Shown piece by piece: positions 12,507 through 24,789 of a DNA stretch of 64,000 nt. Each line of letters starts with the position of its first letter. Position 1 is the first letter of the stretch. The stretch comes from Pomacea canaliculata. Taxonomy: Eukaryota; Mollusca; Gastropoda; Architaenioglossa; Ampullariidae. Below the pieces are notes generated by a model that was given only the letters and a program-made list of their open reading frames with translations, searched no databases and was not told the origin of the DNA. The stretch is taken from assembly GCF_003073045.1 (NCBI RefSeq), contig NC_037596.1:15524550-15588549 (forward strand), given 5' to 3'. Made by a program: the position numbers and the translations under genes.

Positions 12507-15500
12507 CTATTGAGAAGTATCTGCATTAGCTGTGAAGAGGATGTTTGAGTACTGTGTCTCCGGCACGGTCCCGATGATCACATCAGATGTTATCTTGTCT
12601 GAAAAGTCCAGTTCTCCGTACACCAAGCCGTCAGAATTCTTCCCAACAGGTGTCTGTAGCTGTTAAAACGAGGATAAAATCTTTTGTTTGCTATTTACTT
12701 TCACTGATACATACAGAAAAAGCTATTCGGATTTTTTTCTTTTTATCATTCAAACCGTCATTCATTCATTTATTCAAAAAGGAAGTGGAAGGGAATCATC
12801 AGCAAAAGTTCTGTAAAGGAGGATCAGCCGCTTCTCTAAACAGGTGATACATGCACATAAGCTCAGTGTGTCCAAGATGAATTGCATTCCCAAGACACGG
12901 TAAGTGTTAAAGGTTTTGGCACCAGACCACCCATTTCTTGACAGAAAACAGTCATTCTAGAAACAAGCTGTACATCTTCCACAGTAACTTCTACTCCCTG
13001 AAGTAAAACAAAAACAACTTCCCAGTGGAAAATATATTATTCCTTACTAACTAAAAAAATAAATAAATAAATAACTGGGGACAGAAAAGTTTTACCTCAG
13101 TTGTAGCCTCCCCTGCAGCTGTGATGCAGTCACTACTTTCATCTGAGAAATAGTTTGCAACAAAATTGTATGCTCATCATTTGTACTTAAAAATAAGCGC
13201 ATACTTGATTACGTAAGTCACAAGGTAAACGAAACTAAGGAAATGTAGAACTTGAAAGCATTTTTAATAACACTTCTAGATTAAATGACAAAAACGATGC
13301 GGAATAAAGCTAATCGAATTATAATTAGCAACTTGTGATTTCATTTTCTTCTGTGTTAGTATGTAAGACTTACTTACTTGTTAGTGATAAACTGAAGAAG
13401 GTTATGTTAGTAGAAAGTCCTTTTAGTACATACTCATTTTCTTCTTTGGGATTCTGAGTGAGGGGCTAGAGCGAATAGACTGATGGTTAGAACGATGTTC
13501 CAAGCCCGAAAGGTGTCCACACGAACCAGTTTTAATACCTGTTGTCGCAAAATACATGTCACCTCTTCCCAATCGGCAAAGCTATGGATTTGGCACCTTG
13601 TCGCAAGGTAGTGGAACGACCGAGAAGAGATAGTGAAAGATACTGCCGAGATAAACTAGTGGTCACCCCCCAACTATCGTAATTTTGCGGAAAGTTTCTA
13701 AAAGAACTATGTTTATCCTTTCTATTGTCTCAAAAGGGATGAGGTGTTAGTAACCTGATTTTGCTCCGAGCCAGCTTTACACGAGGCCGATGCCAGTCTT
13801 CTCTCCTTCTGTTCCTTACCCTCCCCAACCCTACATGAAGTTAGGTACCCATTCTTACTAGCAAGACCGACAAAGTTTGCTGCGCTAATCGGGCATTGAA
13901 CCAGCGCGCTCTCAGTTTGGACGCCAGCGTTGTAACCACTTGGCTAACATCTTTCTGAATTGCTGGCTACCTTAGTCAACAATTCAGGCTTACAAATGTC
14001 CAGTATTATTTTGTCGTGGGTTTTCAAAAGAAAATTAAATGAAACGTTCCAGCTGGTAAAGATTCGTTTGGTCTTATGAATTTATTTATGCATGGGCAAG
14101 CATGTCTGTGTAGCATGAGTGTAGACAAATGAATACAATAGGATACTAAATGTTTTGCTTTACTGTTCACTTTAGCACTGACATAGTTAAACTGGCCTTT
14201 CTACAGGCAAACACATTTGTCAAAACCGATTTAAAGAAGAACTTTAAACTTATTACAGAAACAACATACTAAACATTCTTTTCTTTGTAGCAAAGACCTA
14301 TGAAGGTATGTTAAAGGCTTACCAAATGGCCTTCTATTACAAACACAAAGGATGACTGCAGCAGTGAAGATGGTAACAAGGAGCACACATGAAGACCCGA
14401 GGAAGAGAATGGTTTTCCAGAACTTCAGGTCTAACAGACAAAATTATCTTTCAGTTAAATATGTCGCCACACACAAATATTTAGTAATACAAATTTGAGT
14501 TAATATGTACGGTGTTTTTCAAAACAGCTTGGCTGACATTCTCATGTTTGGCCAGACAAATTATCAGATGTATTCGTGTGCACATTTATCTAGAGAAAAG
14601 TTGTACATTTTCACTGCTGTAACCTGCCGCCTGTCGAAATCTTGCATAATAGACAAAAAGCATTTCTATTGAAATTGATTGCAAAATAGAAAAAAAAAAT
14701 AATCTGTTTTGTAACACGAGAATTCAAACTAGATATAAGACGATAAGAAGGTAAAATTTTTAATAAAATGATACACGGCTACAAAAAAGTAGAAACCATT
14801 ACATCGAATATGTTTTCCCATATCTCTGTGTGTGCCCGCGCATCATAGCGCATGCGTGTGTTCTTAGGTGAGTGGTGAGATGTAGATCCTTAGCACGGTT
14901 CATGAATAAAGAATCGTTACCTTAAGATATATATATACTCACAGGAATCACTTATGAAATCTTTGCCATTGATGTCAGAAAACTTAGGAGGACCTGAAAG
15001 ATTATTTACATGTTTCTTTTTATTTTAGTCTTAATTAACTCGAGTGGTATACGAGTATAAATATATGTCCCTACAATAAATATCATCCATCTTATAGCGC
15101 ATTTATTGCTTAAACCAATTTATGATAAAATGATGATGAGGATGATCAAATAACAAGAAAAAAAGATAGCACTGCTTGCTAGTCCCTATCACCTTGTTTG
15201 TTCACATTTCATTCACGTTCACGGAAGTTCATTGATTCTAACCGATAGTGTGGTCTAGTTTACGGAAGAGATGATCCTATAGTGTGTCTGATAACTAACC
15301 TTTTCATCCATTGTTAGTTATTAATATTAATTTTGCATTAATAGAGTTTTCCTCAAAATACTCACATTTGATAAGGATAGTGACAGATCTGTTTAGTTTT
15401 GAGCCAGGCGCCTCACACCTGATGGTCGGCCACTCGTGCTGACAGTGGAAAGGTCCTAGAGACATCGTCACTAAGCCTTCTGGGAGTATCGTGGAATTGT

Positions 15501-16253
15501 ATTGCTGTCCTCTTTTGTCCAACAGGCGGACGGTATCTGGTGGTGTCCCGTTGACAACAGAACATGACACGTTGACTTTGGTGTTCTCGCCAATAGTGTA
15601 AGTCTCGTTAGCTTCTTGTCCATTCACCTGCAATCCGTTAACTTTTCCCGGGTCTGAGGGAAAAGAATGATCTCGAAATGCTCAGTTTGTAAAAATGCGT
15701 TAAGAAAAAATTAAACATATAAGAGAGGTCTTACCTCAACATTTCAGTTAGTTAACCGATTAAATAAATAAACTTCTCCGTAATTATATTTTAGTGTTTT
15801 GTGTATCGAATCAAATATAAAATATTTACACAAATATATTATTTTTATTACATGATAAATATCAGAAACGCTTTGGTCATCTTTGAAATTTGTTTTTGTG
15901 TACCAAATTAGATATGTAGAAAATATCGCTTCAAGTTTCTTTCTTCACACAAATGTAAAAAGATACACATGGTATACATATAGAGATGCACACAGAGGAA
16001 AAGAGACGAACACAGATATACACATACTAAAACACACGTATAATAAAGATAAGAGGATGGATATATTTTCTTTTTGTTTAACGTTTTTGTCTTGATGAAC
16101 TAGTGAACTATTGATATTTGATGTGATTTCTTTTAAAACAGGTTAGTCTAAACATTACATTATTAGCCAACAGTGATACTCACTATGTAACAACGCACAT
16201 GGAAGGAAGAAGCACAGAATAAGTAACCCGAATAAAATGCTGTGTATCTTCAT
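12507..16253 (-). CDS. T2: single-Ig receptor with ITIM and ITSM-like tail
   Basis: Exons in gene order are 16253-16184 (signal peptide MKIHSILFGLLILCFFLPCA), 15653-15366 (D2-type Ig domain, 288 bp), 14993-14943 (17-residue stalk), 14430-14323 (transmembrane), 13142-13096 and 12659-12507 (tail). They total 717 bp, or 238 aa. The Ig domain has Cys in NVSCSVVNG, FHCQHEWPTIRCEA and an RSVTILI strand. The membrane segment runs ILFLGSSCVLLVTIFTAAVIL and is followed by NRR, giving a type I topology. The tail has LVYGELDF with Tyr at about residue 202, which fits the ITIM rule (I/V/L/S)xYxx(I/V/L). It also has TQYSNILF with Tyr at about 225, which fits the ITSM rule TxYxx(V/I). In vertebrates such motifs recruit SH2 phosphatases. 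T2 lacks D1 and D3 and lies opposite to its neighbours. Its stalk exon is exactly as long as that of T3. Confidence 0.82.
12863..12997 (-). other. Possible alternative last exon of T2
   Basis: Inside the last T2 intron, a good acceptor (TTTTACTTCAG) opens a 44-codon frame ending in a stop. It is in phase 0, the same phase as the preceding T2 exon. It contains VEDVQLVSRM and no tyrosine motif. If used, it would replace the ITIM/ITSM tail. No conservation supports it yet. Confidence 0.25.
13690..13952 (-). repeat. tRNA-derived SINE
   Basis: On the minus strand, TTAGCCAAGTGGTTACAACG is an A-box-like block. GGTTCAATGCCC, about 45 bases on, is B-box-like. The following body runs to about 13690. 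It sits in a T2 intron. The sequence just beyond (13440-13690) looks like a second, more decayed short repeat. Confidence 0.55.
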
Positions 16254-18821
16254 GCCTGCTTTCTCAACCTTCTTCTCTGAAAGCATTCACACAATAACAC
16301 AAGCAGAGTTTTCCGTAAAAACATAATTAGTTTCGCATTCGCACGTTAATAATTACTTTAAGGTGTCACACGGATGTATACATCTACCAGTTGTCTTCCT
16401 CGTCCTTTTGCTTCCTTATTTTCCTGTAGTTTGAATTTTGACCACTAACATCCAGGCTGTTACGAGAAGTTAAGATTCGTTTCCATTTAGTGACTCATTA
16501 TCGTTTAGCCTGTTTTTTACATGCTGTGAACCATAGTAATGATCAGTACATGTCATGTCTTTCTTTTTTATTTCTTTCCTCCTTTCTTATCTCATTGTTT
16601 TTCTCGTGCCTATCTTCATCTCATTATCACTCACTTCTCGTTAATCTTTCTCTTTGCTTCATTCCTTTCCACGTCCTGTTGTTGTTTGCTTAATCTATTG
16701 AACCTTGCCTAACTAAGACATTAATTAATCAAACAGCAAACTAGAAGAGAGACTAAAAAGTAGTGGAGTTTATGTGTCAGTCTATATACATATATACATG
16801 TGTGTTAGTGTGTGTATGTTTTCCAATGTTTGTGTCATGTCGTCTGCATTGCTTGCGTCTCTTCAATGTCTCTTGTATTTTAAATAAAAGCCCCTTTATC
16901 ATACATCGTTTAGGTTTGAATGTTCTGGGCTGAAGCAGAAACTAAGGTCTCCTCACGACAAGAGCCGTGTGGCCTCTCGACTTAAAAGGCTCAGGCCGAA
17001 TGTCGTCGAGGGAAAGGCAAGGTTGAGTGTAAAAGGTCAACTATGTATGAACACTTCTCAAGGCAAGATCAGACCTGCTTCGTGAAAAGTTGCAGCTGGT
17101 AGCAATCAAGCAAAATATCTTCCATTTTTAACAGTGAATATAATAAATGCTTATGGAAAAGTGTAACCATGTAGGTATAAAAAGTATTAATTGAAGAAAG
17201 GAAGCTTTCATGTTTGCAATGTGATCAAAGAGATTAGATTTGTTTTACTCAATTTATAACACCATTTGCACTCTACCCCACTACATTTAAGAAACACCTT
17301 CATTAAAAAATGTATCCACAATAAGAACAGAACGAAACGCATAGATAATCCTATATTCATGTAATGGGGAAAAAACAGGATTAAAAAAGACGGGAGATAA
17401 CCATTGCTTTTTCGACGCATTCCAAGACATCGAAACAAGTTTTTATTAATGCCCCTTATCGTATACCAAGACATGCCTTGAATGTAAAAACTTGGGTAAG
17501 GTTAAGTTAAGCCTGTCTGCTTGTCTGACAGTGTTCCAATCACAACAGCCATTTTAGATAGCAAGCTTTCCTTTACTCTGTTTTCTAATAAAGGACTTTG
17601 AAGGTATTAGAAATATTTCATAAACAGCAGCCTCTTCCATATGTAAACAGTTGATTCCTTCAGAAAATTTATTTTATTCACCCTGATCACACAATACTCC
17701 CCAAGTGTGAAAAGAAAAATTCGTTCAAATGCTAAATAATACCAAATTTATCGACATCGTGTGTAATGTAATATTCAATTTCGATTCTTGTGGTGTCCTT
17801 ATCACAGTTTTCTACCATAAATCTTTAGTTTATTAAGTAGAAAAAAGTAGTTTTGACTTTTATCTAAATAGAATGCAAGGGAAAGCGACACCAACATGAC
17901 ATTAACGTCGTCTGTCCGAAATTTAGGATTTATAATTACTGCAAACGACACTTCAAAGTAAACAAGAAGTCTTCCTTTCTAGAAAAAAATGACCTACATT
18001 TAGTGAATACGTAGTAACAATTAGTACAGTGACAAATTCATTGCCATTAGAAAAAAAACCCAGCTTCTTAATTACTATGCTTCACTACTTTTAAAGTTCT
18101 TACTAAAATAAACTGCACAAAAACATAAACTATCTGACAAATGTAAAATTGTTATAATTGCATCTTTGTAAGTAGTGCAAAAGTGTCGTAGAAATAGAAG
18201 CTACCAGTTTGCACTTCAGAGGCCACTATCCTTGCATGCGCATATGCAAGCGCTAAACTTTGTGTGTTTGCGTGTGTGAGTGTGTGCGTGAGTGCGTGCG
18301 TGCGAGCCTGTATAAATTTCGATATATATTGTTCTCTATGTGTTCCCTAGAAGTAGACATCATCTCTTGTGCACTCAGACTGAATACTGATGTATTCGAA
18401 GGTTTAGCTGCTATTTTATTTTTGTTTCTAATATATCGGTTTTGATTTCTGTTTATTTTTTAAACTTTGATGTTATCCAAAGACTACATATAGACTTGTT
18501 CGCATATACACACTGGCTGGTTTGACTTTTGAAAACGCTTATTATACTTAGGAAGTTAGGATTATAATTATCGAGAGTGCTAGGGTCAGGTTACTATAAC
18601 AAAAGGCAGCCTTCCTCGCGAATTTCCCGGGTTGTTTTAATCAAATCTGTCTGTAGAACTTTCATAAGGAAATACACATAATTAAATTGACTCCAGTATT
18701 AAAGACTGAACAGACTTTAATCGAATGACTTTAGGGTGCTTTGCCCTTTTGACCTTTACAGCCAAGTATTTTCTCCTTGTTCTGTATTTCAAAGTAAACG
18801 AGACAAGACATCAGGGTCGAC
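16254..18821. other. Intergenic between T2 and T3 (divergent promoters)
   Basis: T2 and T3 are transcribed away from each other across this 2.6 kb, so both promoters should lie within it. I see no defined promoter motif. A GC-richer patch at about 16915-17060 resembles an old interspersed repeat. A GT-rich microsatellite lies at about 18258-18305. Confidence 0.45.
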
Positions 18822-20987
18822 ATGGGCAGACTGTTTTATTATTTATGTGCTATGATACTGTTGGAGCTGTTTCATGGGGATTGGAAAAGCAACGTTTTCG
18901 CTTGTGAGTGTTGGATTAAGTATAATTAAAGATGTGAATGGAAGTTTTCTACCGACAATTGTCTATCCACTTCAAAGATGATTTTTTTTTTAACATTCTA
19001 TTTTTTTGTTTGTATTTCTTATATACATATATTTTGTTTAAAAAAAATCAACAATGCAGTATATGTGTTTTTATAATCTGTTTCAGGCACACGTATGCTG
19101 ACAAATCAAACATTTTTCGAGGAAATAACAGCCAAAGAAAACACACAATATAATTTCAGCTTTCGACCGAAAGATGAACTGAGAGAGACTGCCAAAGACT
19201 CGGTGTTTATAATTGAAGTCAAGTTGTGCGACAATGGCAACAGTCACTTAGTTTGCAGATGCCGATGGATTTCTGAAAATATTTCTCCATGCAAAAATAT
19301 GGGAAATGTCACGATTTGCGATGTCTACAACTCCGAAATGCTTTTATCTATGCTTATAAAACGGAGTTATAGAGACCTAATGTGGGAGCTATACAGACAC
19401 AATTCTGCACCACGGGTAGTTAAACTCACTTCACTACATGTTAGATGTAAGTACTATTTTATTTTACCCTCATGTTTATGATATTAAATACCTGAAACGA
19501 CATTTGACAATGTGTTGGAGTTAGTTTTAAAACTAATGTTAGAAAATATTAAAAACAACACTTCTAAGAGTTATTTTGTGTCTCCAGACCCTGCAAATGT
19601 CACAGGGTTGCAGGTGAATGGACAAGAAGTTAACCAGACTCGTGTTATTGACGAAAAACAAGAGGTTAGTGTCTCGTGCTTCTTCACCAATGGCAATCCT
19701 CTGGTCAGTGTTCGCCTGATCGACGACACAGGGCGAGCACAGAGTTCAACGACTCATGGACAAGGACCTCTCACCCTGTCTCTCGGACAGTTTCGCTGTC
19801 AGGATGTGTGGCCAACCATCAAGTGTGAAGCTCCAGAATCGGAACGTAACCGATCTGTGGTAATTTTTGGTAAATGTAAGTAGTTTAGTGATTTTAAATC
19901 AATCAATTAATCAGTCAATCAATATATCAATCAATCACCCTTTTCTTCCATCTTTTTCCAGGCCCACCTCAGTTTTTGCAGACTGACACTCAAGTCTTAG
20001 CGTTAAGAAGAGTTCTACAGGAAGGTCTCACACTTAGACTGAGATCCTATACCAGCGACATCAAGAAATGTCACATGACCAGGTTGTCTCCTCAGCCATC
20101 GTACATCGAAGTAACGTGTGGGTTGGCCGGAAGTGCCCCCGAGTTTAACCTGACCCTGCGTTTTACTGCAGATTCATATATTGGAGAAGGAATTTGGATG
20201 TTACATGCCATAACAGAAGCAGGCAGCTCAAATATTACCTTTATGATAACCAATAACACTTCTGAGTGTAAGTATTAATAAAGAAATCGTTAGAGAAAAT
20301 AAAATGCTGCATCAAAAGCACACGTTTGTCTAGACAGTATAAAATATAGTTAGTTTTATCTCAGATTTATGTAACAACTGGATGCATTATTTTAGTCTGT
20401 CGTCCACAAATAATTTAACATTAACATACAGCATGATGTTCCATTAATGCAAATGGCTAGGCCTCTTGACAGCACCAAATATACCTTTGTCACTTTGATT
20501 ATTTCAATTCAGTGATTATATTAAAATGCACAGCTGAGTAGTACATTGCTGACCAGTTCTAAACTGTTATTGACCTATTTTAATTAGATGATTACACTTT
20601 CGTGCACATACATACAAACACACACACGTTTCCTAGCACATTTTTGCTAAAGTTGAATACGAGTTCAGTAAAGACGAGTGTAGTGTAACCAGAGTAACCA
20701 GGTTATTTGTACTTCACAGTTGGTAACCAAGGACCTGCAATGACGTCCGGAAACAAGAAATTAAATACAAGTGAGTAAAAATGCATTGATAATTCTAAAT
20801 TTCTGCACACATTACTTTGTACTTAGTGCCTGATCGCGTATTACTGTCGACTAAATTACATGAAACTTTTTTCTACTAGCTTATAAAGATTTCTACACAA
20901 GCATAGCAAAAGCTAAAGAAAAAAGTAAATTGCATAGTGAAAAAGTTCTTATCTTTTCCGATTCTCTCCTCAGCCGTGACGAAATAG
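18822..20987 (+). CDS. T3: secreted-type three-Ig-domain protein
   Basis: Exons are 18822-18903 (signal peptide MGRLFYYLCAMILLELFHGD), 19087-19446 (D1, 360 bp), 19588-19875 (D2, 288 bp), 19962-20267 (D3, 306 bp) and 20720-20770 (17-residue stalk, 51 bp like that of T2). The candidate last exon 20974-20987 adds TVTK and a stop, giving about 366 aa. D1 carries VKLCDNG, VCRCRWIS and WELYRHN. D2 carries VSCFFTNGNP and CQDVWPTIKCEA. D3 carries EFNLTLRF and GIWMLHAITE. Several Asn-X-Ser/Thr sites suit an extracellular product. A further in-phase 45-bp exon (20880-20924) between stalk and stop is possible. I find no membrane exon before S2 starts at 24790, so the product is probably soluble. D1-D3 are firm; the 3' end is less so. 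Confidence 0.82.
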
Positions 20988-23900
20988 CCAAATAGTCTTA
21001 TCGTGTGACCAAGAGCTGTGTTGTCTAGTGAATAGTCTCTTAAGCACAATATTACCGGATAGGGGGGATGCGCTTAGCCATGGAGTGAGTTATCTCCCCC
21101 GACGAAGTTTCACTATGACTGGCAGTCATGAGGGAACAAAAAGGACTCCCATGTCAAATGTGACATTCAGAACTCGTATATTAAAGAGGGAAACAAGTGG
21201 TTCACTTTCTTTTTATACACTTTTTAAAAATTTAACTATGCTTTTTGTCCGGTTCATATTTGTCATTGAGTTTTGTCCCTCATCCAAGAGCTCTGAACTT
21301 TCCACCAGTCACTCATTTTTTGTTACAATGCAATGTTAAATCACTTCCAGCAGTTCATAAGTAGTATTTGTTTTCTTTTTAATTTAAAATTTTTGCATGA
21401 GGAATTACATGCCAGATTAGGGAAGATAAGTAGCTGCTTTTCCAGGGATAGTAAACTAGTTAGGCCTATAAGACAGAAAAAATAGTCGCAAAGAGAACCA
21501 AAAAAAATAATACCAAAATTCAAAAAGACTTAATTTTTAAAAAATAAATTAGGAAAAAACTTAAATGTATTTTGTTTGAAATGTATTAAACGGGTTAAAA
21601 ACTAATGTCTAATGGACCTTCTTAAATAAATATAACAGAATATAAAAGGCTGAGGAAACACATTTCAGCAAACCCCCCCCCCCCCTGCACACACACACAC
21701 ATTTATTTATGTACTGCGGACACTTTCTTTGTGTATTGAAAAATCAAAGAAAGGGAAACAAAGCAAGGAAAAGGAGATTAATTTTTAGACAAGCTAAACA
21801 GATAATCATGATCGATTATTTTTACCGTACGCACCTAAACATAAATATTCAAAGATAATTGTGCAACTAATTAATTAATTAACAGCTGCCATTGGCCATT
21901 ATAAAGAGCTACACTTAGGTAGCTTTCTGCTATTCACACATAACTTGTGTAATAAACTAACACTTGAAAAGTAAACATCGTATTCTTCCTGCATTTTTTA
22001 GAAGAATTTAGCATTAACGCTGAAAAAGTAAGTTGAAAATTTGTTCTATTTTCCCTGTCTCTGATTAAAATGCATGCACTGTAGTTCTTCACGCTGAAGT
22101 GAAGAGGAAAACAAATATCCGAGTACAGCATGCACTACAGTGATTTCATCGGAGTACAGCAGGAAAAACAACTTCAATAGTTTGCATAATTTGTACCCAT
22201 CCTTTAAAACATAAAGGGATTCTTAATGGGATGGATTGGTAAAAGCGTCAAAAACATGGAGAACGAGAGTGGGTGCTTACAGATGACCGATTGCCCAACT
22301 GGCGTAGCCGTCACGCGCTGACGATACCCCGTCTGTTAGACATTTTGCTCGCCGATGTGAGTTCGTGCCCGGACTCGTTGACCAGTTTGGTGAGACCGGA
22401 CTCACTACTTGCTCAACTGCCGCCTGCGACAACGGCTTTGCCCACAGCAATTACAGAGAGTTTAAAAATTAAGTGTGCAGTAAAATTCTTGTATTGATAT
22501 AAATTGAAATTATATACACAACATGAAGCTTTCTCGTATCTAGCTTTTGTATAGCCCTGTTCCAAGCAATTGCTTCACGTGATACCATCTCTTGTAGCAC
22601 GTGTTCACTTCTTACTTTACCGTTCTCTTTTTTTTTCCTGTTTTTATTTTTATTGCATCTCATGAAGGCTGCTTTTTTCTTTGATGAATTGCATCTATGA
22701 TATGCTGCACTAATATAAATTGTCAAAGGAAGGCAAGGAGTGATTTTTTGCTGTTATTTTGTTTCATCACCAATATCTCTGGACTGCTTGCAGACGATTT
22801 TTATTTTCAGTCAACTACTAGAACGAATCTGGTTGGTACAAAGCTTACTAAAAATGTGTTCATCTATGCATTTTAAAACATGTTGAGTCGGTTTAGTTTT
22901 TTAATCTTTTGCGTCTGTACGATTTTAATTCAATCCACATTATTGATAACTGATTGTAGTGTTGTGAATTAAAAGCTGAATTTTTTTAATGATTGTGTTT
23001 TTTCGTCTACATTTTCTTCATGTATATGTGTATTCTGACATAAGAACTTTCAAATGTGTGACTGTGATGATAGACTTTTATCTTTAAGAGGGAACTACAG
23101 TGTTAACGTGATTTTGTGTTTGTAAACACATTTAAGACTTATATATATATATCCCTGAAGGCAAATCAAAGCAGTGCTATATAGTAGAAGCATTGATCTA
23201 CATTCATTCGTACACACAAGAATTCAGAAGTCTATAACATGACTATAACAATATGTGGTCTACGAATTTCGGCCTGAGCCCTTTACGATTCAATGTCACT
23301 GAAGATCAAGGACTAAGTGCAAAGAATACGATCAACAAACATCTGAAAATGGAGCAGGTAGCAAGAATAAAGAAAAGATAAACAGATCTCATGTTCACCT
23401 TGAGAAGAGCTTTTTTCATGTGTTCTTGTAATTTTTAGTATCATAAAATACCAATTATTCTTTTGTCATGTAGATAAAGGTATTGGCATTTTCTAGGCAG
23501 ACAGGTATATAAGCTGGTAGGAAGGCATAAAGGCATAATGGTATACAAGCAGGCAAGAAGACACTAATAGGCAGAACTGAAAAAAGCTTAACACGGATTA
23601 CGGAAGTTTGCACAGACCTTTGAATGCAGATTTGGAGACTAATTGTTTATAAGTATATGAGATATTATAAATTAGTTTTAACTTAAAGTCATCATATTTC
23701 GGTACTCTATGAAAGATTGTAAATTCAAAGATAATTAACTATTTGTTAACTCTTAAAGTTAAGAAGAAAGTTTTCACAAGGTTAAAAAAACTTTCATTTT
23801 CCTGTCTTACAAAACGATAAAGATAACTTCTGACATTTGGTCGTTGTGGGGGATGAAGTATTAGACACCACAACTTTCTCGGGACATGCTATTTTCCATG

Positions 23901-24789
23901 GTTGTGTACCTTTTTCTAGTCAGTCATTGTGTAGCTGATAGCTGCGTCGACTGGGTGTAAGTTCACAAGCAGACTGCTGTTTGTATGTCAAATGACTAGA
24001 CTAGTGTACATTCGTAAAGGGCTTAGGCTGAAAATTGTAGGCCACTCAGCTAGGTCAGGTTAGTTGGTGGGTGCTGCTGCCTAGATTTTCCTTCTTTGCT
24101 CCGTGACCAGAAAAACATGTCAGGTAACGTTTTCTCAACATACTAGGGAGTGATTGGTTGGGGCAAATAACTGAGCAGTCGCAGTTTTTCGATCCACCTC
24201 ATCAACATTGCGTCGAACATTTAGGTCTACTTTCAGCCTCAAATGATTACATCTATAAAACCCATGTAAATCATGTATTATCTTGCATTTCTTGGATACT
24301 GTACCTAGCGCAGACCGTGAAACGTTTGTAACCTTTTTAGAAAGTGCAGGTGGCGTTTCAAACGCGACCGAAGCTGCCTTCACTCTGGTCTTATAACAAC
24401 AGTTTATGATTTAGTGGGTAAAAAGGTACGTAACACATCATTCAAAAATTTAATTAATTTACTCATATATATATATAGACACACACATATATATCTCCTT
24501 CTCTGTCTTGCTTTTCTGCACTGCTAAAAAGATTCCTTTAGTACGAAGGCAAAAGCAAAGCCTGTTTTCACTAACTGTACTGAGAGAGAAAACTCCAGGC
24601 AAAATATCGTGAATGGAGTCCATTTTTTATGTAATACTATCATAACTATACGATTATAGATATTATTTATATAATAGTTTCTCACATAGTAAATAATGAG
24701 TCTGATACTTGTTCTGATAGACATTTTAATAAGCTTCATTCAAATTTCAGGTACAAGTTTACGAGGCAACTACCAACAACGGATTACAA
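20988..24789. other. Intergenic between T3 and S2
   Basis: No exon with splice support was found; I looked specifically for a T3 membrane exon. The stretch holds a poly-C plus CA tract (about 21674-21702), a SINE (about 22280-22480) and a weak old repeat at about 23990-24100 that shares a 'GGCTTAGGCTGAAAA'-like core with 32120 and 33320. Confidence 0.5.
22280..22480 (+). repeat. tRNA-derived SINE
   Basis: ACTGGCGTAGCCGTCACGC matches an A-box pattern. GAGTTCGTGCCCGGACTC, about 45 bases on, matches a B box. The block is far GC-richer than its AT-rich surroundings, as expected of an inserted SINE. Confidence 0.5.

Noticed and set aside
22469-22726. 85-codon minus-strand frame
   Set aside because: Its Lys/Asn-rich composition reflects A-rich DNA. 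There is no domain, signal peptide or splice support.
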